A stretch of DNA of 64,000 bases from Lachnoclostridium sp. An169 (GCF_002160525.1 NZ_NFKT01000012.1:62001-126000), one strand, 5' to 3'; counted from the stretch's first letter, positions 7,771 to 16,966 are shown. The notes: generated by a model from the letters alone, not told the origin. Made by a program: numbers and translations.

Positions 7771-9195
7771 ATGGGAAATGTGAAATTTACAAGCAGCGAT
7801 CCTCTGGAGAGCAGGCTGTTTCAGAAAGCGGAAGAAAAATCCAGGCTGAATCTGAAAGATTTTGCGGGGAGAAAGGTCCTTATCGAGGGCGGCGGATATG
7901 AGAAGATCTGGCTGGAAACACAGCCCATGGGCGGAGAGATGTACGCCATGAGGGATATGGAGGCGGCGCTGAACAATCAGCTCCTCTTTATGGAATGCCG
8001 TAGGGAGGACGGAAGAATCCCGGGAAGCATTGCCATGATTGACGGGAAGATTACGCCTCAGTTCAATAAATTCCAGGGCTTCTGTTTCCCGGACCCCGCC
8101 CTGAACATGTACTATCTGGCAGAGCAGGGCAATGACTATCTGGATCAGCTCTATGAGACACTGCGGGGGTTCGACGAGTATCTCTGGAAAGTGCGGGATT
8201 CCGACGGGGACGGATGTCTGGAGACATGGTGCAAATATGACACCGGGGAAGACCACGCCATGCGGTATATGGACGCGCCGGACGGATGGGAAGAGGAAGT
8301 TCCGCCGGAAGGATGCGAGGCAGTGCCGATCGCATCCATGGATATTATGAGTTACTCCTATGCCTGCCGTACTGTGATGGGCGAGATCAGCCGGATCCGG
8401 GGCAGGGAAGAGGAAGCCGGAAAGTGTGCGAAGCGGGCGGATAAGGTGCTGGACAAGATGAAGTCCTACCTCTGGGATGAGGCGAAGGGAGCTTACTATG
8501 ACCGCGACAGAAATCACAACGTAATGCCTGTGCTGACTCACAATAACCTGCGCTGCATGTACTGGGGCAGCATCACGCAGGAGATGGCGGATCGCTTTGT
8601 GAAAGAGCATCTCCTGAATCCGGATGAGTTCTGGACGAAGATGCCGCTGCCGTCTGTGGCGGTAAATGATCCTCTTTTCCGGAACGTGACCACCAACAAC
8701 TGGAGCGGTCAGGCGGAAGCACTCACCTATCAGAGAGCCATCCGGGCTCTGGAAAAATACGGGTATTTCACCCTGATCCCGGTTCTCGGAAGAAAGCTTT
8801 TTGAAGCCATCGGAGAAAAATGTGTGTTCGTACAGCAGTACGATCCGTTTACAGGTGTTCCGTCAGCAGTTTCCCTGGAGGGTGAGCAGGACGCCTACGG
8901 GCCTGCCATGCTCTCCGTACTGGAATATATATCGAGAATGCACGGCATCCATGTGGAGAGAAAGGAAATCTTCTGGGGCAGCTTCGGTGAGGCGCAGACC
9001 GAGTTCGAGCAGAGCTGGCGTGGAAATACCTACCGTATTGTGAGCAGCGGGAAGAAGGCGGAGGCCTTTCTCAACGGGACAAAGATCTTTGAAGCGCCTG
9101 CGGGGAGCCGGATCATAACCGATTACAGCGGAAGAGTGCTGCGGGCGGAAAAATATGATGAGAAGGCAGATGCCAGAGAAGTACGATCCTTCTGA
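7771..9195 (+). CDS. Six-hairpin (alpha/alpha)6-barrel glycosidase, MGH1/trehalase-like
   Basis: A 474-residue protein whose start follows GAGGGAGAATAAG. Its pattern is that of an (alpha/alpha)6 glycosidase: LETQPMGGEMYAMRDM near residue 49, a DSDGDGCLETWCKYDTGED block near residue 144, and TNNWSGQAEALTYQRAIRALEKYG near residue 311. Acidic residues in these blocks are the likely acid and base. No signal peptide is present, so it should be cytoplasmic. Neither exact GH family nor substrate can be set from sequence alone. It lies in the xylan/pectin cluster between GH43 and a CE4 deacetylase, with which it is tightly spaced (34 bp). Confidence 0.75.
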   Translation: MGNVKFTSSDPLESRLFQKAEEKSRLNLKDFAGRKVLIEGGGYEKIWLETQPMGGEMYAMRDMEAALNNQLLFMECRREDGRIPGSIAMIDGKITPQFNKFQGFCFPDPALNMYYLAEQGNDYLDQLYETLRGFDEYLWKVRDSDGDGCLETWCKYDTGEDHAMRYMDAPDGWEEEVPPEGCEAVPIASMDIMSYSYACRTVMGEISRIRGREEEAGKCAKRADKVLDKMKSYLWDEAKGAYYDRDRNHNVMPVLTHNNLRCMYWGSITQEMADRFVKEHLLNPDEFWTKMPLPSVAVNDPLFRNVTTNNWSGQAEALTYQRAIRALEKYGYFTLIPVLGRKLFEAIGEKCVFVQQYDPFTGVPSAVSLEGEQDAYGPAMLSVLEYISRMHGIHVERKEIFWGSFGEAQTEFEQSWRGNTYRIVSSGKKAEAFLNGTKIFEAPAGSRIITDYSGRVLRAEKYDEKADAREVRSF

Positions 9196-9229
9196 ATCAA
9201 CCGTAAAACAAGACAGAGAGGAGCAGATT

Positions 9230-10024
9230 ATGGAATTTTTATATCCGGACTGGAAAAAGAAAGCGCTGACATTCAGCTATGACGATGGGCAGATCTATGA
9301 CCGCAGACTGGTTGAGATCTTTAATAAATATGGCCTGAAAGGGACATTTCATCTGAATTCCGGTACAGTCGGAAAGCCGGAGTTTGTGGAACCGGGGGAA
9401 CTTTGCAGTCTGTATGAAGGGCAGGAGATCGCCTGTCACGGCGTGGAGCACAGGCATGTGCTTCAGCTCTGCTCTTCCCAACAGCTTCGGGAAGTGTGGG
9501 AAGACCGGGCTGCTCTGGAGAAGATGACAGGGAGGATGATCCGCGGGATGTCCTATGCGTTCGGGGAATACTCGGAAGATTTTATCCGGACAGCAGAGGC
9601 GGCGGGCATCCGCTACAGCAGGACGGTGCGTTCCACCCACAGTTTTGCCCTCCCTGCTGATTTCATGCAGTGGCATCCCACTATGCACCACAACGAGGGC
9701 ATCCTGGAAAAGCTGGAGAAATTCCGCAGCATTCCCGGATATGAAAAGATGCCGCTTTTCTATGTCTGGGGACACAGTTTTGAGTTTGAGAGGGAGAACA
9801 CATGGGAACTGATCGAGACCTTTGCCCGGGAGGCTTCCGGTGATCCGGATACCTGGTATGCGTCAAACGGGGAGATCTGTGAATATGTGACAGCACTGAG
9901 AAATGTGGAGATGAGCGCCGGGCTTGACAGAATGTATAATCCATCGGCTCTGCCCATCTACTATACGGCTTCCGGAAAAAACTATGTATGCCGGCCCGGA
10001 GAAGAACGCAGGACGGAGGAGTAA
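9230..10024 (+). CDS. Polysaccharide deacetylase (CE4/NodB family)
   Basis: A 264-residue enzyme. ATG 9230 follows AGAGAGGAGC; an in-frame ATG at 9155 lies inside the previous gene. The first NodB motif TFSYDDG gives Asp18/Asp19, the second motif HGVEH gives metal ligands His70 and His74, and a GMSYAFGEY segment follows near residue 105. No signal peptide is visible, so it probably removes acyl groups from imported oligosaccharides, not from the wall. It overlaps the regulatory spacing of the next gene by only 2 bp, which supports one transcript. Confidence 0.85.
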   Translation: MEFLYPDWKKKALTFSYDDGQIYDRRLVEIFNKYGLKGTFHLNSGTVGKPEFVEPGELCSLYEGQEIACHGVEHRHVLQLCSSQQLREVWEDRAALEKMTGRMIRGMSYAFGEYSEDFIRTAEAAGIRYSRTVRSTHSFALPADFMQWHPTMHHNEGILEKLEKFRSIPGYEKMPLFYVWGHSFEFERENTWELIETFAREASGDPDTWYASNGEICEYVTALRNVEMSAGLDRMYNPSALPIYYTASGKNYVCRPGEERRTEE

Positions 10025-10026
10025 AA

Positions 10027-10641
10027 ATGGGCAGATTTTTTAATGTAGATAATCCCGTGTGGAGATTCATCGGAAACCTGGCGGACGTCTTTATCGTCTC
10101 GGTCCTCTGGATCGTGTGCAGCCTGCCGGTTGTCACGATCGGCGCGTCCACGACAGCCATGTATTATGTGACGCTGAAACTGGCTTCCAACCAGGAAGGC
10201 TATACGGTCCGCTCGTTTTTCAAGTCTTTCCGGCAGAATTTCAAACAGGCGACCGTGATCTGGATCGGAACGGCTGCCGTAGGAGTTGTGCTTTACCTTG
10301 ATGTAATGTGGTGCCTGACCAGCGGGACCTCTCTGGGACGGTCGGTAATCATAGCGGCGCTGATCATGTGCGTGATCTATCTTCTGTTCCTGACGATGGT
10401 CTTTCCGCTTCTTGCACGCTGTGAAAATACAGTCAGCGCCCTTGTAAAAATGGCGTTTGCCCTGTGCATCCGGAATGCGGTGCTGCTGTTCTCTGCAGTC
10501 GTGATTACGGCAGTGATCTTCTATGTGGCGTTGTTCCATGTGTGGATTCTTGCCATCATTGCACCGGGGCTGTCTGCATTTTTGAACTCATACATTATCA
10601 ACAGAATTTTTGAGAAATATCATCTGAATCTGCAAAGCTGA
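10027..10641 (+). CDS. YesL-like membrane protein (DUF624)
   Basis: A 204-residue integral membrane protein starting MGRFFNVDNPVWRF, a typical DUF624/YesL opening, with five hydrophobic segments (for example ADVFIVSVLWIVCSLPVVTIG). ATG 10027 follows the stop of the deacetylase by 2 bp, with a GGACGGAGGAG site inside that gene. YesL-type proteins are found with sugar ABC importers and rhamnogalacturonan or xylan genes in Firmicutes. Their molecular role is not established. Family assignment is good; function is unknown. Confidence 0.8.
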   Translation: MGRFFNVDNPVWRFIGNLADVFIVSVLWIVCSLPVVTIGASTTAMYYVTLKLASNQEGYTVRSFFKSFRQNFKQATVIWIGTAAVGVVLYLDVMWCLTSGTSLGRSVIIAALIMCVIYLLFLTMVFPLLARCENTVSALVKMAFALCIRNAVLLFSAVVITAVIFYVALFHVWILAIIAPGLSAFLNSYIINRIFEKYHLNLQS

Positions 10642-10681
10642 CATCGGACGGTTACGACAGGAAGAATTACGGAGGATTCTT

Positions 10682-11527
10682 ATGTATAATACAAATCGGG
10701 ACAGGGGTATTTATATTGAGAGACAGGCGCGGGAACTGGGATTTTCCATGGACTATGAGCACTCGCACAATTATTATGAGATTTATTATCTTCTGAAAGG
10801 AAAGGTACTTTACTCAGTCAACAACTTTGTATACCAGCTTATGCCGGGGGATGTGTTTATTGTGCTGCCCAATGAGAAGCATTACACACATTATGACGGC
10901 AACAGTGAATGCGAACGCATCAACGTCTATTGTTCCCGGAAATCGGTGCCTACCGATATGTTCGGAGGAATACCGTGTATTCTGGATACCATGATGCATT
11001 CCGGCAAGATTATCCTGCCGAAAAAGACCCAGGTCGATATGTCACAGCTGCTGATGACAATGCTGAGGGAGAATAATCATCCCGACCAGTTTTCCAGTGC
11101 GTTTCTGACCCTGAAACTGGCAGAACTTCTCCTCCTGATTCAGAGAAACGGTCAGCTGGTAAATTCTACAACACAGGAAGGACGGGACAATACCATCGAC
11201 AAAGTACTGAAATATATAGAGACTAATTTCAACCAGCCTATCACGCTGGAGGATATTGCCGAGATCGCAAACCTGAGTCCGGCTTATTTCAGCCGGAAAT
11301 TCAAGAAGGAGACCGGCATCACATTTAAGGATTATCTGAACTTCATCCGCAATAAGAGAGCCTGCCAGGCTCTCATTACCACGGATGATTCGGTTACAAA
11401 GATCGCTGCGGACTGCGGGTTCAGCAGCAGCAACTACTTTAAGGATATTTTCCGCAAGATGAACGGCGTGTCCCCCCGGGAGTACCGGAAGAGGATGGCG
11501 GAGAATTCATCCGTTAAGCGGAGGTGA
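10682..11527 (+). CDS. AraC family transcriptional regulator
   Basis: A 281-residue regulator with an N-terminal cupin domain (HSHNYYEIYYLLKG, MPGDVFIVLPNEKHYTHY) and a C-terminal AraC DNA-binding domain. The latter begins near residue 175 (LEDIAEIANLSPAYFSRKFKKETG, then IAADCGFSSSNYFKDIFRK). The start follows ACGGAGG. It closes the first enzyme operon and precedes GH28. The sensing domain closely resembles that of the regulator at 13000 in layout, suggesting related ligands. Confidence 0.92.
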   Translation: MYNTNRDRGIYIERQARELGFSMDYEHSHNYYEIYYLLKGKVLYSVNNFVYQLMPGDVFIVLPNEKHYTHYDGNSECERINVYCSRKSVPTDMFGGIPCILDTMMHSGKIILPKKTQVDMSQLLMTMLRENNHPDQFSSAFLTLKLAELLLLIQRNGQLVNSTTQEGRDNTIDKVLKYIETNFNQPITLEDIAEIANLSPAYFSRKFKKETGITFKDYLNFIRNKRACQALITTDDSVTKIAADCGFSSSNYFKDIFRKMNGVSPREYRKRMAENSSVKRR

Positions 11528-11634
11528 AGCGGGGATATGTTCAGAAAAGTATACATGTGAAAATGTGCCGCAGTACTTGTGTTTACGCGCATTTCATGGT
11601 AAATTAGAAATAGTTCATCCTCTACACCTCAATG

Positions 11635-11650
11635 AATCCGTATACGGATT
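11635..11650. promoter_or_regulatory. 16-bp perfect palindrome next to the GH28 ribosome binding site
   Basis: AATCCGTATACGGATT is a perfect 16-bp inverted repeat, 2 bp ahead of the AGGAGG of the GH28 gene. A weak promoter (TTGTGT at 11578, 17-bp spacer, TGG-TAAATT) lies about 30 bp further upstream. The palindrome could be a repressor operator or, in RNA, a hairpin next to the ribosome binding site. Both roles are inferred. Confidence 0.5.
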
Positions 11651-11665
11651 ACAGGAGGTTTATTT

Positions 11666-12991
11666 ATGTTATACAATGTTCTTGACTTTGGCGCCTGCGG
11701 CGACGGCAGTACGAACGACGGGGCTGCGATTCAGAAAGCAGTCGATGCCTGCCATGCAGACGGAGGCGGCAGAGTGTACCTTCCGGGCGGAAAGACGTAT
11801 GTCTCCGGCTCGGTAATTCTCAAATCCCATGTAGAACTTTATCTGGAATCCGGGGCTGTACTCCGGGGGAGTGCAGATCTGAAAGACTACGCCAGCCTGT
11901 CCGAAGCGAAGATCGACACGTCGGTGAAGGTTCCCACGTATGAAAACTGTGAATATGCGGGAGAACCCCTGCAGTTTTTCATTTTCGCAAAGGACGGAAC
12001 GGATATCTCCATTACGGGTCCCGGGACGATTGACGGCATGGAAGAGATCTACTACGGGACAGTTACACCCTGGCATATTGACGGATCATTCTATCCGAGA
12101 ATCCCGCTTCTGTTTTTTGAAAACATCGAACACCTGACCATCCGGAATGTGACTCTGCAGAGAAGCGCTTTCTGGACAACACACCTTGTGGGGTGCCAGG
12201 ACGTTCTGATCGACGGCGTGAGGATTCTCAACAATCTGCGGCTGGCAAACTGCGACGGAATCGATCCGGATCACTGTAAGAATGTGAGGATCTCAAACTG
12301 TCATATCGAATCCGCAGACGACTGCATTGTATTTAAAAATACAGAAAAAGCAAATGCATACGGGGCATGCGAAAACATCACGGTGACAAACTGCACGCTG
12401 ATTTCCACCAGCGCAGCAATAAAGTTCGGCACCGAGAGCGAGAATGTGTTCCGCAATATCATCGTCTCAAACTGCAATATCAGCCGGTCAAACCGGGGAA
12501 TTTCCCTGCAGCTGCGGGATAAGGGAAGGATTGAGAATGTCATTTTCTGCAATCTGAATATTGTCACAAGAATGTTTTCCAAGCAGCACTGGTGGGGAGC
12601 GGCGGAACCCATCGCCATCACGGCTGTAAAGAGAAAAGAAGATTCGCAGGTGGGAACCATACAGAACATCCGCTTCCAGAATATCAACTGTGATTCTGAA
12701 AACGGAATCCTGATCTACGGTGATGAGAGCAGAAATATTTCAGACGTTGTCTTTGAAAATGTCTTCCTGAAAATCAGGAAAAAGACAGACTGGCCCAAGG
12801 AGGGACACGACCTGAGACCCTGGCCCGGAGAAGCGGTTGCGGCGGGAAAACTTGCCGGCTATTACTGCAGAAATGCGGAAAAGATCCGGATCCGCGGGGG
12901 ACAGGTGGATGTGTCGCCGGAGATGGCGCCCCATGTGCCGGAGAAATACGACATCGCCGACTGCGGAAGAATGGATATTTCAGAAGACTGA
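11666..12991 (+). CDS. Glycoside hydrolase family 28 (polygalacturonase / exo-galacturonidase type)
   Basis: A 441-residue right-handed beta-helix protein. The N-terminus VLDFGACGDGSTNDGAAIQKA is the standard GH28/pectate-lyase-3 opening. The active-site strip shows NCDGID (195-200) and ADDC with Asp218/Asp219; the usual GHG and RIK appear modified, with a TSAAIKFGTES segment in the corresponding region. No signal peptide, so it is expected to act on imported galacturonides as an exo-enzyme. The start follows ACAGGAGG. It converges on the AraC gene at 13000 with 8 bp between stop codons. Pectin linkage is inferred from family. Confidence 0.9.
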   Translation: MLYNVLDFGACGDGSTNDGAAIQKAVDACHADGGGRVYLPGGKTYVSGSVILKSHVELYLESGAVLRGSADLKDYASLSEAKIDTSVKVPTYENCEYAGEPLQFFIFAKDGTDISITGPGTIDGMEEIYYGTVTPWHIDGSFYPRIPLLFFENIEHLTIRNVTLQRSAFWTTHLVGCQDVLIDGVRILNNLRLANCDGIDPDHCKNVRISNCHIESADDCIVFKNTEKANAYGACENITVTNCTLISTSAAIKFGTESENVFRNIIVSNCNISRSNRGISLQLRDKGRIENVIFCNLNIVTRMFSKQHWWGAAEPIAITAVKRKEDSQVGTIQNIRFQNINCDSENGILIYGDESRNISDVVFENVFLKIRKKTDWPKEGHDLRPWPGEAVAAGKLAGYYCRNAEKIRIRGGQVDVSPEMAPHVPEKYDIADCGRMDISED

Positions 12992-12999
12992 GCATACTG

Positions 13000-13863
13000 C
13001 TAAACGTCCGGAATGCGGTGCTGTTTCCGGTACTTCAGCGGGGAGGTCCCTGTGTGGCTGCGAAAGATTTTTTCAAAGTAGGTGATGCTCTCGTAGCCCA
13101 CGGCCTCGGCAATCAGAGTTACACTCAGATCACTTTCAATCAGGAGTCTTTCCGCCTCCTGGACCCGGCTGACATTAATATATTCATTTACCGTGTAGCC
13201 GGTCGCCTGTTTGAAAATCCGGCTCAAATAGCTTTTGCTCATGAAAAAGTGCCTTGCAACGGTGTCAAGAGAAGAGGCCTCTGCAAAGTGGGAAGAAATA
13301 TAGGAAGCCACCTCGGAGACTTTCTGATGTGTCACTGACGCAGAAAGAGAGCCGGAGATATCAGTGTCTCTATGCCTGCGGTAACGCTGGCAGAAGATGA
13401 GCAGGCGTGTAAGTTTGGTGAGGATCATCGCGCGGTATCCGGTGCCCTGCGTGTTCATCTCCGCAGCGATACCGTTGAGCAGGGAGAGAACATACTCCTG
13501 ATCCGGAGGATTCAGGCAGAAAACACCCTGGTTCTGCCGGAAAAAGGCGGGAAGCGAGAGCTCTCCGGTGACGGCGAGAAAATCGGAAAGGAAATTACCT
13601 CCGAGCATGACTGCAATGCGCTCATGGCTTGAGTCGCCGAACTGGACGGTCTTATGGATCTGGTTGCGGTTGATGAGCACAAGGCTTCCTTTTTTTACAT
13701 GGTAGATCTGATTTTCGATAAAGTAGTAGCGCTCCCCATCTATGAGATAGTAGATCTCGTATTCATCGTGCATGTGCCGGATCGGCATGGTAAACTCATA
13801 ATCCCGGACGACGCGGCTGATAGCCAGTCCCGGGATTGTCTGGTTATAGATGATTTTTTTCAT
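13000..13863 (-). CDS. AraC family transcriptional regulator
   Basis: A 287-residue regulator with an N-terminal cupin region (MPIRHMHDEYEIYYLIDGERYYF, KKGSLVLINRNQIHKT) and a C-terminal two-HTH domain (SLDTVARHFFMSKSYLSRIFKQATG, IAEAVGYESITYFEKIFRSHTG). Its ATG at 13863 follows AAGGAGAACGGAGC on the reverse strand. It is divergent from the GH4 gene across a 203-bp AT-rich gap and probably controls it. The stop lies 8 bp from that of GH28. Confidence 0.92.
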   Translation of the reverse strand: MKKIIYNQTIPGLAISRVVRDYEFTMPIRHMHDEYEIYYLIDGERYYFIENQIYHVKKGSLVLINRNQIHKTVQFGDSSHERIAVMLGGNFLSDFLAVTGELSLPAFFRQNQGVFCLNPPDQEYVLSLLNGIAAEMNTQGTGYRAMILTKLTRLLIFCQRYRRHRDTDISGSLSASVTHQKVSEVASYISSHFAEASSLDTVARHFFMSKSYLSRIFKQATGYTVNEYINVSRVQEAERLLIESDLSVTLIAEAVGYESITYFEKIFRSHTGTSPLKYRKQHRIPDV

Positions 13864-14066
13864 GCTCCGTTCTCCTTAAAAAGACAAAATAGTTTGAAAA
13901 ATATCCTGAAAAGGAAAAATTTTATAAGAATATTATACACTTGCTTTTTATAATGTCTATAGAAAGGTTACAGAAAATGTAACGCTGAAAGAATAAGAAG
14001 AAAGGAAGAAGCTGCAGTCACGTAAAGACCCGGTACGGTGCGGCGGGCGGCAGTGGGAAGAAAGCT

Positions 14067-15470
14067 ATGAATTACAGAAACGGAAAAGTAACGGACGTGC
14101 AGATTGCATATATCGGAGGGGGCTCAAGGGGGTGGGCATGGACCTTTATGACAGATCTCGCCATGGAACCGGATATGAGCGGTACAATTCGGCTGTATGA
14201 TATTGACAAGGCTGCGGCGGAGGCAAATGAGATTATCGGAAACCGCTTAAGCGCAAGGGAGGACGCTGTGGGAAAATGGGAGTACAAAACGTACGACAGT
14301 CTCCAGAGTGTTCTTACAGGAGCTGATTTTGTCGTGATTTCCATTCTGCCGGGGACATTTGACGAGATGGCGGTCGATGTACATACGCCGGAACGCCTGG
14401 GCGTGTACCAGTCCGTAGGAGATACGGCGGGACCGGGCGGAATCATCCGTGCGCTGCGCACACTCCCAATGTTTGTGGAGATCGCAGAGGCGGTGCGTGA
14501 CCATGCGCCGGATGCATGGGTGATCAATTATACGAATCCCATGAGTCTGTGTGTGAAAGTGCTCTATCATGTGTTCCCGCAGATCAAGGCGTTCGGATGC
14601 TGTCATGAAGTGTTCGGAACGCAGAAAGTGCTGAAGGGAATTGCGGAGAGAACGCTGGGCATCGAGAATATTGACCGCCGTGATATCCATGTCAATGTTC
14701 TTGGAATCAATCATTTTACATGGTTCGACTATGCATCCTACAAGGGATATGATCTGTTCCCCATCTACAGAGAGTACGTGGACAGTCATTTCGAGGAAGG
14801 ATATGAAGAGAAAGACGAGAACTGGATGAACTCCACATTCGCATGTGCCCACCGGGTGAAATTCGATCTGTTCCGCAGATACGGACTGATCGCGGCGGCA
14901 GGCGACCGTCACCTGGCAGAGTTTATGCCGGGAAATGAGTATCTCAACGATCCGGAGACAGTGAAGAGCTGGAAGTTCGGGCTGACCACAGTTGACTGGA
15001 GAAAAGAGGATCTGAAGAAACGTCTGGAGAAAAGCCACCGGCTTGTATCCGGCGAGGAGGAAGTAAAACTTGAGCCGACCGGCGAGGAAGGAATCCTGCT
15101 GATTAAGGCACTGTGCGGACTCGGCCGCGTGGTGAGCAATGTGAATATCCCGAATACATCCCGTCAGATCGCAAATCTGCCGGAGACAGCGGTTGTTGAG
15201 ACAAATGCAGTATTTGAACGCGACGCTATCCGTCCGGTAGTGGCAGGCAGTATTCCGGAAAATGTGCGCAGCCTGATCATGCCCCATGTGGAGAATCATG
15301 AATATACGCTTCAGGCAGCACTGACCTGCGACCGTGAGCTGGTAGTGAAAGCATTCCTCAACGATCCGCTGATCAAAGGGAAAGGATGCAGTGAGGAAGA
15401 CGTGAGAAAACTTGTGGACGATATGATCGCAGGAACGGCAAAATATCTTCCGGAGGGATGGAAGAAATAA
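14067..15470 (+). CDS. Glycoside hydrolase family 4 NAD-dependent glycosidase (alpha-galacturonidase/alpha-glucosidase type)
   Basis: A 467-residue GH4 enzyme. The N-terminal Rossmann motif is IAYIGGGSRGW (residues 13-23), the NYTNP block is at 154-158, Cys179 in CCHEV and His216 in GINHFTW are the expected Mn2+ ligands. GH4 enzymes use NAD+ and Mn2+ in an oxidation-elimination mechanism. The second Cys-His segment reads CHEV, a subgroup marker that cannot be assigned here with confidence. The nearby GH28 makes alpha-galacturonidase attractive, but alpha-glucosidase or alpha-galactosidase remain possible. The start follows GGGAAGAAAG, and the end overlaps the alternative start of the MATE gene. 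Confidence 0.88.
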   Translation: MNYRNGKVTDVQIAYIGGGSRGWAWTFMTDLAMEPDMSGTIRLYDIDKAAAEANEIIGNRLSAREDAVGKWEYKTYDSLQSVLTGADFVVISILPGTFDEMAVDVHTPERLGVYQSVGDTAGPGGIIRALRTLPMFVEIAEAVRDHAPDAWVINYTNPMSLCVKVLYHVFPQIKAFGCCHEVFGTQKVLKGIAERTLGIENIDRRDIHVNVLGINHFTWFDYASYKGYDLFPIYREYVDSHFEEGYEEKDENWMNSTFACAHRVKFDLFRRYGLIAAAGDRHLAEFMPGNEYLNDPETVKSWKFGLTTVDWRKEDLKKRLEKSHRLVSGEEEVKLEPTGEEGILLIKALCGLGRVVSNVNIPNTSRQIANLPETAVVETNAVFERDAIRPVVAGSIPENVRSLIMPHVENHEYTLQAALTCDRELVVKAFLNDPLIKGKGCSEEDVRKLVDDMIAGTAKYLPEGWKK

Positions 15471-15487
15471 AGAAGGTGTTTTTTCGG

Positions 15488-16834
15488 ATGATGAAGAAAC
15501 TGGATGACGAAAAGCGCAGGCAGATGATTCTGGGAGGGGGAATCGGAAAGATACTTATCACACTGGCAGTGCCGACGTTGATGATGAGTCTTGTCCAGTC
15601 GCTGATCCCCCTGTCAGACGGCCTTTTTATCAACAATGTGGCGGGAACCCTTGTGGCGAGCGCTGTGACATTCTGCAATCCGGTGATCAGCCTGGCGACC
15701 GCGCTGGCAGTTGGCTTAAGCGCGGCCGCCATGGCCGTTATCGGACAGACATTCGGACGAGGGGATTTCAGCGAAGTGCGCCGCGTCAGCACCCAGACAG
15801 TTGTGTTTGGGTTTTCGCTTGGGCTGTGCATTATTCCTGTGATGATCGTGCTGGCATTTCCCATCAGCGCCTATGTGACGCCGGAGATCTCGGACAATGT
15901 CAGACTTTATATTATGCTTTATGCATTTGTACTGCCGTTCTCCTTTATGGAGAGCATTTACAATGGTATTATGAACGCCACGGGCAGGCCGGAAAAGCCA
16001 TTCGTGAGAATGGTGATTATGCTGGTGCTCAAAGTGGCGTTTAATGTCGTTTTTATTGTGTGGCTGCGCCTGGGAATTGTGGGCTGCGTGCTGGCTACAT
16101 TTTCAGCCAATGTGGCGGTCTGCATCTGGATGTTCTATGAACTTTTCCTGGTGAAATCTTCCATGCAGCTTACCCTGAAAGAATTCCGGTTTGACAGGCG
16201 CATCATACACCGGCTGGTGAAAATCGGTGTGCCCTCCATGCTGACCCAGATGATTATGAGTCTTGGATTCGTACTGATTAATAATGAGACGCAGAAATAC
16301 GGAGCCATCGTGCTCAACGGACAGGGAATCGCCAACAGCATTACAAGCGTGTGCTATAATGTTCCATCGGCTTTCGGTTCTGCTGTGACAACGATGGTGA
16401 GCATGAACATGGGATCCGGCAATGTGGACAGAGCCAGAAAAAGTACGTTCTGGGGATGCGGATTTGCCGCTGCTGCGGCAGTGGTGATTATTGCGGTGGT
16501 CGTTCCCGTCTCCGGTCATCTGACCGTTCTCTTTACAAGGGAACCGGAGGTTCTTGAGATTGCCAACCGGGCGCTGAAACTCTATGCCTATTCCGTGGTA
16601 GGATTCGGTATCTGTGCCGCCGTCCAGGGAGCCATGATCGGACTGGGAAGGACGAAAGTGCCGTTGGTTCTGGGCTTCCTGCGGATCTGGCTTCTGCGGT
16701 ACGTCTTTATTCTGTGTACGGAGAGTTTCCTGGCATACTATTCTGTGTTCTGGGGAAATCTTTTCTCAAACTGTGTTGCAGCCGTGATCTTCCTGATTTT
16801 CCTGGCAAAGATGCGGTGGAAGGTGGTAAACTGA
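15488..16834 (+). CDS. MATE family multidrug/metabolite exporter
   Basis: A 448-residue protein with about 12 membrane segments and the MATE pattern (LAVPTLMMSLVQSLIPLSDGLFINN near the N-terminus, two related halves). ATG 15488 has AAGGTG 9 bp upstream; an alternative ATG at 15458 overlaps the end of the GH4 gene and touches its GGAGGG. It is the last gene of the glycan cluster and is probably translated with GH4. The substrate is unknown. Coupling of a MATE protein to a GH4 enzyme suggests export of a glycan-derived or aglycone compound, which is inference. Confidence 0.88.
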   Translation: MMKKLDDEKRRQMILGGGIGKILITLAVPTLMMSLVQSLIPLSDGLFINNVAGTLVASAVTFCNPVISLATALAVGLSAAAMAVIGQTFGRGDFSEVRRVSTQTVVFGFSLGLCIIPVMIVLAFPISAYVTPEISDNVRLYIMLYAFVLPFSFMESIYNGIMNATGRPEKPFVRMVIMLVLKVAFNVVFIVWLRLGIVGCVLATFSANVAVCIWMFYELFLVKSSMQLTLKEFRFDRRIIHRLVKIGVPSMLTQMIMSLGFVLINNETQKYGAIVLNGQGIANSITSVCYNVPSAFGSAVTTMVSMNMGSGNVDRARKSTFWGCGFAAAAAVVIIAVVVPVSGHLTVLFTREPEVLEIANRALKLYAYSVVGFGICAAVQGAMIGLGRTKVPLVLGFLRIWLLRYVFILCTESFLAYYSVFWGNLFSNCVAAVIFLIFLAKMRWKVVN

Positions 16835-16891
16835 GGACGGATGGAGAGATGTGGAGGAAGCGCAGAACTAACTGAATGAAAAAAGAAACAG

Positions 16892-16934
16892 AAACAGAGT
16901 TCTTTGGCAGGCATGCGCAAAGAACTCTGTTTTT
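16892..16934. terminator. Intrinsic (probably bidirectional) terminator
   Basis: AAACAGAGTTCTTTG (16892-16906) pairs perfectly with CAAAGAACTCTGTTT (16918-16932) over an 11-nt loop. A U tract follows on the plus strand and an A-rich stretch precedes it. It separates the MATE gene from the convergent Rpn gene. Confidence 0.88.
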
Positions 16935-16966
16935 CTCTTATATTAAATATGAGTTTTTAAATAAGC

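Noticed and set aside
11575-11600. Possible catabolite-repression (cre) site near TGTTTACGCGCATTTCA
   Set aside because: The match to the cre consensus is too loose to claim.
14247-15299. 350-codon open frame antisense to GH4
   Set aside because: Shadow frame with no ribosome binding site.
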